Below, piece after piece: positions 50,293 through 57,467 of a DNA stretch of 64,000 nt. Below the pieces are notes generated by a model, which worked only from the letters and a program-made list of their open reading frames with translations, did not search any database and was not told the origin of the DNA. The stretch's first letter is position 1. Each line of letters starts with the position of its first letter. The position numbers and the translations under genes are program-made. The stretch comes from Deltaproteobacteria bacterium (lineage in GTDB: Bacteria > UBA10199 > JACPAL01), in assembly GCA_016180845.1 (NCBI GenBank), contig JACPAK010000001.1, positions 22,836-86,835 of the forward strand, written 5' to 3'.

Positions 50293-51405
50293 TCAGCCAA
50301 ACAAAGAATCCCCACCGAGACCGAGGAAAACCAAGGCGCCGGCGGCCAAGATACCACCCTTCTTCAGGCTGCTTCGTACCAAGCCATGGACCACACTCCC
50401 TGTCCTTGGTGTCGCGGAAGCGACGGCGAATCGAGCCATATGGGTACCCAAAGAGGATTCTCCCGCCACAGCAAGTACCGGTCTTAGGGTGACTTCGAGA
50501 TGCGGTGGATGTTCCCTCAGCGCCGGGAACTCCCCCATCTGACGAAGCAAGGCATCTTTTGCATCTCTTGCTCGCTTTTTGGCGGTTCGAATGAGCCCAG
50601 CATTGTTTCGTATATCCTTGGCTCCATTGTCTGTTGCATTCCCCCAAAGGAGCCTCCCGGCAATATCATGATCGGCAAGGGCTTGATCAAGATACCCTTG
50701 GAGCTGACTATAGCAGGGATTTGCAAGGCCTTTTGTTCGAACTAACTCCAATGCCTCTGCATACCTTGAAAATGGGAGTCCTTGGGAAGCACCAAACAGA
50801 TGAAAAAATCGATCCCCTGCCGCAGCACAATATCCATAAAGCAGTTGAACCCCGAGGTAATCCGTCGCTCCCCCACCCCCTAAATAGAGGACATTTCTGA
50901 CACCCTCGAGATAATAAACAGCGCCTAAGGGAACACGGGCGTAGGCAGCGTGGATAAGATCCATTCGGGCTGCCGCAATATGCGGATCGGCAAATCGTGT
51001 CGCCTTTTTATAAACGCTGAGAACATCCCTCCATGTTACCGTTTGCCAATGAATTCCCTCAGAATGTTCTCTCAAAGCGGTCACGAACCCCCGCCAGGTT
51101 ACCGCTTCTTCTCGCAATATTTTTAATTTTTCTGGAACCTCCCGAGGAAGCCCTCGAAGAATAGCCTCCAGTCGAACAAGTAATCCCTCATAGGAATCAC
51201 GAAGTCCAAGTAACCCTCTTCTTACTGTTTCACGATCGGTACGTTCAAAACGATTTTGGGGTGTTACGAGATGCAGATCTCCAAATGACCTCCCCCACGA
51301 AGGTCCCCCTTCAGACTCGATACGAGGGTAATAAAGCCAGGAATCACGCGCATCGGCCCATGCGGTAATCCATTGGTCAACGATCGGTTGGGCTTCCAGA
51401 GACAT
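50293..51405 (-). CDS. Hypothetical protein with C-terminal membrane segment
   Basis: A 370-residue unrecognised protein. Most of it is helical (LLVRLEAILRGLPREVPEKLKILREEAV, FSRYAEALELVRTKGLANPCYSQLQGYLDQAL). The last 20 residues are hydrophobic (GGILAAGALVFLGLGGDSLFG), perhaps a tail anchor. The start at 51405 is chosen because a longer version would extend across the divergent amidohydrolase gene. Confidence 0.6.
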   Translation of the reverse strand: MSLEAQPIVDQWITAWADARDSWLYYPRIESEGGPSWGRSFGDLHLVTPQNRFERTDRETVRRGLLGLRDSYEGLLVRLEAILRGLPREVPEKLKILREEAVTWRGFVTALREHSEGIHWQTVTWRDVLSVYKKATRFADPHIAAARMDLIHAAYARVPLGAVYYLEGVRNVLYLGGGGATDYLGVQLLYGYCAAAGDRFFHLFGASQGLPFSRYAEALELVRTKGLANPCYSQLQGYLDQALADHDIAGRLLWGNATDNGAKDIRNNAGLIRTAKKRARDAKDALLRQMGEFPALREHPPHLEVTLRPVLAVAGESSLGTHMARFAVASATPRTGSVVHGLVRSSLKKGGILAAGALVFLGLGGDSLFG

Positions 51406-51433
51406 CGAGTCTGTTATCGGTAATTGAATCAAT

Positions 51434-52705
51434 ATGTTGCCCCCGATCTTCAGGTCTGATACGCTCGGTTTTGTCTTGAAACTCCTTTCTGCCCAGTATC
51501 TCCTCCCGATCTCCGAGGGACCAATCCCTGAGGGGGCGGTGGTTATCGCCGAGGGGAAGATCGTTGAGATCGGTCCTCTTTCAAAAATTCGAGAAAAATA
51601 CCCAGACGCACCGTCTGAAGAGTTCAACAACACTGTCCTGATGCCGGGACTTGTGAACACCGATACCCATCTCGAACTCCTCTCACTGGAGGACGACGGA
51701 CGCGAGCCGAATTTTATCGACTGGTTTTTTGCGCGATTGGAACACAAACAACGACTCACGCCGACAGAGAGACGGGCAAACTTAAGCGAAGGGGTTCGCC
51801 ATCTCTTACAGTGCGGAACCACCACCGTCGGTGATGTCGGTGACTACACCGGCGCCCTCTCACACTTGGACGACTTCCCGATCCGGATGACGCTCTTCCC
51901 GGAGATCCTGACTTCGGCAGAGGCTGACGTGCAGGATCGGTATCAGGCCTCACTCGCACTGGTCGAAGAGATCATCGGAAAACAATCCCCTCGCCTCACC
52001 GCTGGCATCGCCCCCTACTCCGCCTATACAGTCTCAAAAAATCTGCTGAAGGTAATCGGCCAGCAGGCGACCCAAATTCCAATCAAGATCCATGCGTCAG
52101 AATCATTCGCGGAAATGCAGTTTTTCTTTGAGTCAACCGGAGAGATTGCCGAGCGACTCTTCCCGAGGCTTGGATGGACGAACTCTCTCCCCCCTCCGCA
52201 TCGCAAGACACCGATTCAGTTTCTCGACTCGATCCACCTGCTCTCAAACAGATCCCTGCTGGTCGGTTGTCTCCATCTCGCCGAAGGGGATCTTCAAACC
52301 CTTGTCAAACGACAGACTCCTGTCGTCCTGACACCACGCGCACAAAAATATCTGAAGTTAGGCGAATCACCGATCGGAAAACTTAAAAAGGCCAAAATCA
52401 AGATCGGTCTTGGAACAAATGGTCTTGGCCCAAAACAGTCCCTCTCGCTCTGGGAGGAGATGCGCCTCCTGGCAGAAGACCTCAAACCTGAAGAGATCCT
52501 TCAGATCGCCACACTCGGCGGGGCGACCGTCCTCGGTCAGGAGAAGGAGATCGGCTCGATGGAGCTTGGGAAACGGGCCGATCTGATTGCCGTCAAAATT
52601 TCACCCAAAACTTCTAGAAAAGATCTCATTCCTCATCTTATTGACCGAACGACCGAGAGAGAGATAGCGTCGGTCTTCATCGATGGGGAAAAAGTTAGAA
52701 TCTAA
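51434..52705 (+). CDS. Amidohydrolase-fold protein with altered active-site residues
   Basis: A 423-residue member of the ATZ/TRZ-like amidohydrolase family (deaminases and chlorohydrolases). The framework is complete: MPGLVNTDTHLEL, GTTTVGDVGDY, GIAPYSAYTVS, KIHASES, GLGTNGLG and the C-terminal GSMELGKRADLIAV. Several residues expected at the metal site differ. HxH is Asp77-x-His79, the PHAPY His is Tyr195, the AHCxH first His is Gly278, and the LGTD Asp is Asn329. His220 and His281 remain. It may be inactive or have a new function. A TTG at 51476 gives a start (LKLLSAQYLLP) closer to the family than the ATG at 51434. Confidence 0.85.
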   Translation: MLPPIFRSDTLGFVLKLLSAQYLLPISEGPIPEGAVVIAEGKIVEIGPLSKIREKYPDAPSEEFNNTVLMPGLVNTDTHLELLSLEDDGREPNFIDWFFARLEHKQRLTPTERRANLSEGVRHLLQCGTTTVGDVGDYTGALSHLDDFPIRMTLFPEILTSAEADVQDRYQASLALVEEIIGKQSPRLTAGIAPYSAYTVSKNLLKVIGQQATQIPIKIHASESFAEMQFFFESTGEIAERLFPRLGWTNSLPPPHRKTPIQFLDSIHLLSNRSLLVGCLHLAEGDLQTLVKRQTPVVLTPRAQKYLKLGESPIGKLKKAKIKIGLGTNGLGPKQSLSLWEEMRLLAEDLKPEEILQIATLGGATVLGQEKEIGSMELGKRADLIAVKISPKTSRKDLIPHLIDRTTEREIASVFIDGEKVRI

Positions 52706-53165
52706 ATCGACCGGCCACAAGATCGTCGCGGATAATCGTAAGGCGGGCTTCCGCTATTTCTTCCTCGAAAGATATGAGGCGGGGATTGCCCTCACCGGTA
52801 GTGAGGTCAAATCGCTGCGGGACGGCAAGGCGAATCTCGGAGATAGTTATGTGGTCCACCAAGGGGGGAATCTGGTTCTGATCAATTGCCATATCTCCCC
52901 GTATGCACCGGCCAGCAGGATGAATCACGACCCCTTGCGCTCCCGCCGACTCCTGCTTCATGCCGAGGAGATCGAACACCTCTTGGGAAAGATGAAAGAG
53001 AGGGGGCTCACGCTGATCCCGACGAAAATCTATTTTAAAAAAGGGCGCGCCAAATGCGAGATCGCGCTCGCGAAGGGGAAGAAGTTCCACGATCAACGTG
53101 AAGAACTTCGAAAGAAGGCGCATGTGAGGGAAATCGAGCGGGCGATCAAGGGTGGGAAGAGCTGA
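52683..53165 (+). CDS. smpB: SsrA-binding protein
   Basis: SmpB brings tmRNA to stalled ribosomes for trans-translation. The 160-residue protein has the family landmarks NRKAGFRYFFLERYEAGIALTGSEVKSLRDGKANL, the RSRRLLLHAEEI segment, IPTKIYFKKGRAKCEIALAKGKK and the basic tail DQREELRKKAHVREIERA. It overlaps the amidohydrolase by 23 bases. I saw no ssrA gene beside it. Confidence 0.97.
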   Translation: MGKKLESKSTGHKIVADNRKAGFRYFFLERYEAGIALTGSEVKSLRDGKANLGDSYVVHQGGNLVLINCHISPYAPASRMNHDPLRSRRLLLHAEEIEHLLGKMKERGLTLIPTKIYFKKGRAKCEIALAKGKKFHDQREELRKKAHVREIERAIKGGKS

Positions 53166-53862
53166 TTCTTCGTGTCGCCGCAATCCAGGCATCAGCGGCT
53201 GCCTGACAAAGCCCCTGGAGCCTTGTTGCAAAAGGGTGCTCCATGACACCCAACTGACCCCCTTCGAAACTGATTACCCATTCGGCCAGATGCCGCTCAT
53301 AAAGAAAAATCCTCGCGACAACCTCAAGCCTCTTTGGATCCTGACACTGCACAAACCGATCCGGCAATTTTTGAAGTACCGTTTCACACCCACTTGCCAC
53401 CTCTGAGACAATCCTCTGTCTCTCGCCAGAACTGAACTGAGCTCCCTCGAAGATAAGTCTTTCAAAGATCGCATCGATTTGTCGGTTGAGGAGTTGAATC
53501 CGTTCGGTATTCGCAAGAGAGGCTCCTGCAACTTTTTCCAATTGAAGTAACTCCATCGCCATCGTGGCAACCCGATCCGCAGCCTCAGCCTCCCTTCGAT
53601 AAACCCTTCTCACAATAATTGCCCGAGAAGGATCTCTTCTCCAAGGGTAGTGATGCAAGGGGCCACTACGTGGCATCGGGCATCGGGCGGCCGAGGCCCT
53701 CCGAAACAGCGGCTGGAGAGACCAATCAGTAGAGGGCCTTAACCTCCCCAGAAATCTTCGTGTCTCTGAAAAAACTGGTAATCGAGAAGGTTGGAGATGA
53801 CTCCCCCTCCTGAAAGCGGCGACAACACCCCTCGCAACCCTGCTCAAACCTCGAACTCGCAT
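53146..53862 (-). CDS. Hypothetical Arg-rich protein
   Basis: A 238-residue protein of unknown family. The first 90 residues are rich in Arg, Ser and Pro and probably disordered, and the rest is helical (EAEAADRVATMAMELLQLEK, LLNRQIDAIFERLIFEGAQF, EVVARIFLYERHLAEWVISF). The arrangement of an Arg-rich N-terminus followed by a helical domain is shared with the protein at 16806-17480. Its 3' end overlaps the convergent smpB by 20 bases. Confidence 0.5.
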   Translation of the reverse strand: MRVRGLSRVARGVVAAFRRGSHLQPSRLPVFSETRRFLGRLRPSTDWSLQPLFRRASAARCPMPRSGPLHHYPWRRDPSRAIIVRRVYRREAEAADRVATMAMELLQLEKVAGASLANTERIQLLNRQIDAIFERLIFEGAQFSSGERQRIVSEVASGCETVLQKLPDRFVQCQDPKRLEVVARIFLYERHLAEWVISFEGGQLGVMEHPFATRLQGLCQAAADAWIAATRRISSSHP

Positions 53863-53899
53863 TTGACCTTACCATCGACCTTCATATAAATCAGTTGCT

Positions 53900-54118
53900 A
53901 TGCTTCGAACCCTCTTCTTGATCTTCCTCGGCTATCTCACCTATCGTATGCTCCGTCTTTTTCTGCTCCCTATGAGAAAAGTCGATTTTCAAAAAAAGGG
54001 AAAGAGAATCGAGGCGGAAGAGATGGTCGCCTGCAACCGGTGTGGGACGTTTGTGGCTCAGAACCAGGCGATCTCTAAAAACAGCCGACTCTTCTGTAGT
54101 GTGAGTTGCTCCTCATAA
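53900..54118 (+). CDS. PP0621-like small zinc-binding membrane protein
   Basis: A 72-residue protein with an N-terminal membrane helix (TLFLIFLGYLTYRMLRLFLL) and four C-terminal cysteines as CNRCGTF and LFCSVSC. The spacing matches PP0621-family small proteins and suggests a zinc knuckle on the cytosolic side. Function is unknown. The preceding hypothetical gene is divergent, with only 37 bases between. Confidence 0.75.
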   Translation: MLRTLFLIFLGYLTYRMLRLFLLPMRKVDFQKKGKRIEAEEMVACNRCGTFVAQNQAISKNSRLFCSVSCSS

Positions 54119-54160
54119 CGCCTCGCTAAGGGGAGGTAGTCGGAATCGCTGAACGCTTTG

Positions 54161-54259
54161 TTAGTGGGGTTGACCTGTCTTTTCTTTGTGGTGAATAAAA
54201 TAAGCGAAAATAGCCGCGACAATCACTGTGGTCACGGCAATAGCAGCAACAATTTCCAT
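54161..54259 (-). CDS. 32-residue membrane peptide
   Basis: A small reading frame coding for EIVAAIAVTTVIVAAIFAYF after the initiator Met, then IHHKEKTGQPH: a single membrane helix with a basic tail. A strong GGAGG lies upstream, within the end of the preceding membrane-protein gene, and the ATG is two bases from that gene's stop. This makes it a plausible translated partner subunit, in the style of CydX or KdpF peptides. Confidence 0.6.
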   Translation of the reverse strand: MEIVAAIAVTTVIVAAIFAYFIHHKEKTGQPH

Positions 54260-54261
54260 AA

Positions 54262-54534
54262 TTATGCCTCCCCTCCATCTTGCGGAGTGATATAAAAAGC
54301 CAGGACGATCAAAACAAACGAAAAGAAAATAGCGACCGCACTGGAAACCAGACTCGCATCTTTTGCCAAAAAAGAACCGACAGCGATCGTTGTCAAAAGA
54401 TATTTCGCCACATCAAAAAAGAGCCCACCTAATGCCTTTCTCCGCTCCCGATGCGTAGTGTAATAACACAACAAATCACGGGATGATTCAATCGGTATTT
54501 TTTTGGACGCATTACGAATAGAGATTCTTATCAT
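54262..54534 (-). CDS. Small two-helix membrane protein
   Basis: A 90-residue protein with a basic cytosolic N-terminus (residues 1-38, ISIRNASKKI, HRERRKAL) and two hydrophobic helices (about 40-57 and 64-82). It resembles small uncharacterised membrane proteins of the DUF6722 kind, but I am not sure. It is followed two bases later by the 32-residue membrane peptide, and the two look like an operon. Confidence 0.55.
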   Translation of the reverse strand: MIRISIRNASKKIPIESSRDLLCYYTTHRERRKALGGLFFDVAKYLLTTIAVGSFLAKDASLVSSAVAIFFSFVLIVLAFYITPQDGGEA

Positions 54535-54613
54535 CGTGAATCCAAAATTCTTTTGATCGGGACCAGAAGCAGGGAAGTCTCAAAAGCGGTGGGAGTTTTT
54601 GAGAAAGGATTGG

Positions 54614-54622
54614 TGTTATAAT
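54614..54622 (+). promoter_or_regulatory. Extended -10 promoter
   Basis: TGTTATAAT is an extended -10 element (TGn plus the consensus TATAAT at 54617-54622). There is no convincing -35 at the right distance, as expected for this promoter type. It would start transcription about 30 bases before the GTG at 54663. Confidence 0.45.
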
Positions 54623-54662
54623 TTTATTGACACAGGCTCCAATTGTCACTTAGGGACTACGT

Positions 54663-55256
54663 GTGGGATCGCCTCTTGCCACCGCTGACCCTCGTTTCAC
54701 ACTCCCCGCAGCTACTACATTGCCTGTTATTTCCAATGCAGTTCCTTATCATGAACTGATGTTTGATGGTAGGCTTGGTCTGGATAATTTTGCAGCCGTC
54801 AAGACCCGCGATTTTGATTGGGCAAATGGATATCGTGGGCCTGTCCTTTTATTCACTTCTGACAGAACAGTTCACGACTCTGTCGTTCAGGCTTATCGGC
54901 TTGACCCTCAAAAGATACCGAAAGGGGCGCTTGTTGGAGTAGGGGAGCTTGTTGATGTTAGAGAATTGACCTTTAGGGAACAGGCGATTCTGATTGATCG
55001 GTTTAATAATCTGGGACTGGGTCGGGTAAAACTTTGGGGCTTGGCAAGGAATCTCAGGCGCCAAACCGTTCCTGAATCCTTACGAGCAAAGATTGGGATC
55101 GGGCCGGGCAAGTTTGGACTTTTCTTCCGTCGAGTGTATCGTTTTCCCGTTCCCATACCGTTTGTTCGGCCTCCAGGAGGAGGGGATCGTTTTGTAGCAC
55201 CCGTATCGCTTGTAGTGGAGCAGCTGATCGCTGTGGGGCTCCGGGTGTTTAGTTAA
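54663..55256 (+). CDS. Hypothetical protein, possible ASCH-like fold
   Basis: A 197-residue protein. The segment running from NAVPYHELMFDG through VKTRDFDW, GYRGPVLLFTSDRTVHDSVVQAY and GALVGVGELVDV has the strand order of ASCH/PUA-like RNA-binding domains, where YRGPVLLHAS and GAIVGxxELVDV are typical. The match is by eye and moderate. The Arg/Pro-rich C-terminus (RRVYRFPVPIPFVRPPGGG) is unlike that family. The start is a GTG without a clear ribosome binding site. A consensus extended -10 box lies upstream. Confidence 0.55.
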   Translation: MGSPLATADPRFTLPAATTLPVISNAVPYHELMFDGRLGLDNFAAVKTRDFDWANGYRGPVLLFTSDRTVHDSVVQAYRLDPQKIPKGALVGVGELVDVRELTFREQAILIDRFNNLGLGRVKLWGLARNLRRQTVPESLRAKIGIGPGKFGLFFRRVYRFPVPIPFVRPPGGGDRFVAPVSLVVEQLIAVGLRVFS

Positions 55257-55375
55257 GATTCATCGCACGAGACACACAGTTTTTTTGAATGGTTGAGACT
55301 GCGTGATAGGGAGTGGCTCTGTTTTTATCCTTCCCCAGTATTCGAAACCTCTGAATTCTTGGCGGAGGAGCTATA

Positions 55376-55828
55376 ATGAAGGTTGTGCTTTACCAGCCAG
55401 AAATCCCACAGAACACCGGTAATATTGGCCGTCTCTGTGTCGCGACGAAGACCACGCTTTATCTCATCCGCCCCCTCGGTTTTCATATCGATTCAAAAGA
55501 GATCGAGAGATCAGGACTCGACTACTGGAAAGATCTTGATTTGAAACTCGTCGATCGACTCGATGAGGTCATTGTCGAAAGCCCTCACTCGCAAGTCTGG
55601 TATCTCAGTACAAAAGGAGAGCGCCTTTACACCGATGTCGCGTATCAGGCTTCTGACATCCTGGTTTTTGGCTCCGAAGGACACGGCCTGCCTGCAGAGA
55701 TCCTCTCAAAGAATCGAGAGAGTATACTCAAAATCCCGATGTGGGGGCCAACACGGAGTCTGAATCTCGCGACATCGGTCGGAGTTGTCCTCTATGAGGC
55801 GTATCGGCAGATGGGATTTGGCGATTAA
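55376..55828 (+). CDS. trmL: tRNA (cytidine/uridine(34)-2'-O)-methyltransferase
   Basis: TrmL 2'-O-methylates the wobble base of leucine tRNAs. The 150-residue minimal SPOUT protein has VLYQPEIPQNTGNIGRLCVATKTTLYLIRPLGF, ILVFGSEGHGLP and the knot segment RSLNLATSVGVVLYEAYRQ. A GGAGGAG ribosome binding site precedes the ATG. With trmJ it is the second SPOUT tRNA methylase in the window. Confidence 0.96.
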   Translation: MKVVLYQPEIPQNTGNIGRLCVATKTTLYLIRPLGFHIDSKEIERSGLDYWKDLDLKLVDRLDEVIVESPHSQVWYLSTKGERLYTDVAYQASDILVFGSEGHGLPAEILSKNRESILKIPMWGPTRSLNLATSVGVVLYEAYRQMGFGD

Positions 55829-55832
55829 AACA

Positions 55833-57059
55833 TTATTTTTTCCGTTTGGACGGTTCTATCGGCGAAGGTGGTGAACCTTCTGTAACGAGTTTGAAGGGGA
55901 TATCGATCACCTGTTCTGCCTGTAATGAAGGAGATGAATATCGAAGCAGGTAGCGTCCCTTGGGAAGACCAAAGAGGGTGTAGCGGCCATGGCTGACATG
56001 AAATTCGGCCTTGTGATACTGGGAAACCCCTCGAACCTTCAGTGGACCAGAGAGATCGATCGGGCGATCGTTGGCATCACAAAGTTGCCCCTCGGCCTGG
56101 GGAAAATCCTTCCCCGGAGACTCGGCGATTGAAGAGGGATCTGGTGTATTGGCAGTCGCTGGAGGTGGTGTGTCAAGCCTGACAACGAAATGTCGTGTAT
56201 GATCATCAGGGATATCAATTCTCAGAGTTCCCGACCAGTGCCTTAAGGCACCTGTCGCCTTTATTTCATATTCTTCCCCGCCGTCAAGATCCAGACCTCC
56301 CTGGCCGGCAGGGAATCTCCCTAGCCAAATGAAAGGGGTATCGCCAACTCTTCGGTACTCAATATCAGCGGCGGTATGTCTTCCCCCTTCTGTTTGAACT
56401 TCTATTTCAGCCAATGCATTTTCAACTGAAGGATTATCTGCCGCATAAAAAACAAAAACCCCGTTTTCAAGAAGCCTCCCCGTCCTGGTGGTGTATCCTG
56501 AGTAACGACCCGAAAGGCACCCTACCGTTACACGTGATCGTTTGTTGGGGTCGCTCGTTCTACAATCATCTCCCAGAACAGTCTCTCCAGCATCTCCAAA
56601 GAGAGATCCATCACCTCTAGTCGAACATTGTGCCGTCCTCTCGGGCTGACACTCAATCCACTCGTCAATCACACCCCCCTCTGCTGGAAGGATAACGGTC
56701 TTCACGAGCTCATCCCCACATCGCTGTTCGACCTTTGCCCTGCACCCCTCACCACTCGGAGTCATCACTTGGTAATAATTCTCAGGAGTCGAATCCGCCC
56801 CACCAAATACATTTGAAAAGAGCGATCGGAACTGATCCAAGGACTCAGGTCGTGAGGGCAGCTCTGATTTTTCAGGGATCCTGGCATTTGAATTGCCCGG
56901 CATAACACGGAGACAGGGCGCCGGCTCCTCTCTTGGAGTTATCCTTAGAATCCTTGGTCTCGGAGAAATTGTGTTGTTGAGATTTTGCCTGAGATCACTT
57001 TCAGCAAATACCGTCGGAATCACCAAGACAAAGGCCAGCAGAATCAGATATCCCCTCAT
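55833..57059 (-). CDS. Exported protein, unknown
   Basis: A 408-residue protein with a clear signal peptide (GYLILLAFVLVIPTVFA, cleavage before ESD). Cysteine pairs (EGCRAKVEQRCGDE, IECQPERTAQCST, DDCRT, GCLSG) occupy residues 120-200. The C-terminal part (KAEFHVSHGRYTLFGLPKGRYLLRYSSPS) resembles a carboxypeptidase-regulatory-like or transthyretin-type beta-sandwich. The ATG at 57059 is chosen because it starts the signal peptide; an upstream start adds 33 unrelated residues. It is probably an envelope or secreted protein. A 408-base non-coding region with unusual elements lies upstream. Confidence 0.7.
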   Translation of the reverse strand: MRGYLILLAFVLVIPTVFAESDLRQNLNNTISPRPRILRITPREEPAPCLRVMPGNSNARIPEKSELPSRPESLDQFRSLFSNVFGGADSTPENYYQVMTPSGEGCRAKVEQRCGDELVKTVILPAEGGVIDEWIECQPERTAQCSTRGDGSLFGDAGETVLGDDCRTSDPNKRSRVTVGCLSGRYSGYTTRTGRLLENGVFVFYAADNPSVENALAEIEVQTEGGRHTAADIEYRRVGDTPFIWLGRFPAGQGGLDLDGGEEYEIKATGALRHWSGTLRIDIPDDHTRHFVVRLDTPPPATANTPDPSSIAESPGKDFPQAEGQLCDANDRPIDLSGPLKVRGVSQYHKAEFHVSHGRYTLFGLPKGRYLLRYSSPSLQAEQVIDIPFKLVTEGSPPSPIEPSKRKK

Positions 57060-57192
57060 CGACCAAACCCTCCAGGAAAATTCAGAGTCGCTCAGTTTTT
57101 TGAGCATCAATAGTAGAATATGCAAGTTCAACACCAAGAAGCATTGCACCCGATACAATTATATCCATTTGAAAAATAAAGTTTTTTTATAT

Positions 57193-57210
57193 GGGATGGG
57201 ATGGGATGGG
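57193..57210 (+). repeat. GGGAT tandem repeat, G-quadruplex motif
   Basis: GGGATGGGATGGGATGGG has four GGG runs separated by AT, an ideal intramolecular G-quadruplex motif on the plus strand. It lies about 134 bases upstream of the leftward gene start at 57059, on the non-template side for a rightward transcript and the template side for the leftward one. Confidence 0.75.
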
Positions 57211-57422
57211 TTGGCTATCGGCGAGAGTCCCCAAAAAGGTGTCAGAAATCCCACGCCCGATTATCACTTTGATAATCAAATCCCCCTCCCACGAGAGTCA
57301 GGAATAACCTCTATTATTCGCCCGACGGTCTTTCCTTTGGAGCACCAAGAGGAAGCGCCTCATGCTGAATCTTGATGTCGTAAAAAAACTTGTCCTGTAT
57401 GGATCCTGCTTGAGGTCACTCT

Positions 57423-57447
57423 CAAAATGATAATGGTTATCGTTTTG
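57423..57447. promoter_or_regulatory. Fur-box-like palindrome
   Basis: The arms CAAAATGATAA and TTATCGTTTTG match in 10 of 11 positions around TGG. The core TGATAATGGTTATCG fits the 7-1-7 Fur pattern (TGATAAT, one base, ATTATCA) in 12 of 14 positions. It lacks a T tract on either side, which argues against a simple terminator. With GATTATC/GATAATC at 57259-57277 it gives two GATAAT-type sites in this region. Confidence 0.4.
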
Positions 57448-57467
57448 ATAAAACTTCCAGAGACATT

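Larger units (their letters stand above)
57060..57467. other. Non-coding region with repeats and palindromes
   Basis: The 408 bases between the exported protein and the subtilase hold no convincing gene. They contain a GGGAT tandem repeat (57193-57210), a perfect inverted repeat GATTATC-ACTTT-GATAATC (57259-57277) and a longer palindrome (57423-57447). Both neighbouring genes run leftward, so this is the upstream region of the 408-residue protein and the downstream region of the subtilase. Confidence 0.7.

Noticed and set aside
51406..51825. N-terminal extension of the 370-residue protein
   Set aside because: It runs antisense through the well-supported amidohydrolase gene and looks like shadow sequence (many Arg and Ser).
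54599..54622. Standard -35/-10 promoter using TTGAGA at 54599
   Set aside because: The spacer would be only 12 bases; the extended -10 explanation is better.
53166..54660. tmRNA gene near smpB
   Set aside because: No tRNA-Ala-like ends with an internal tag frame were found in the surrounding intergenic parts.
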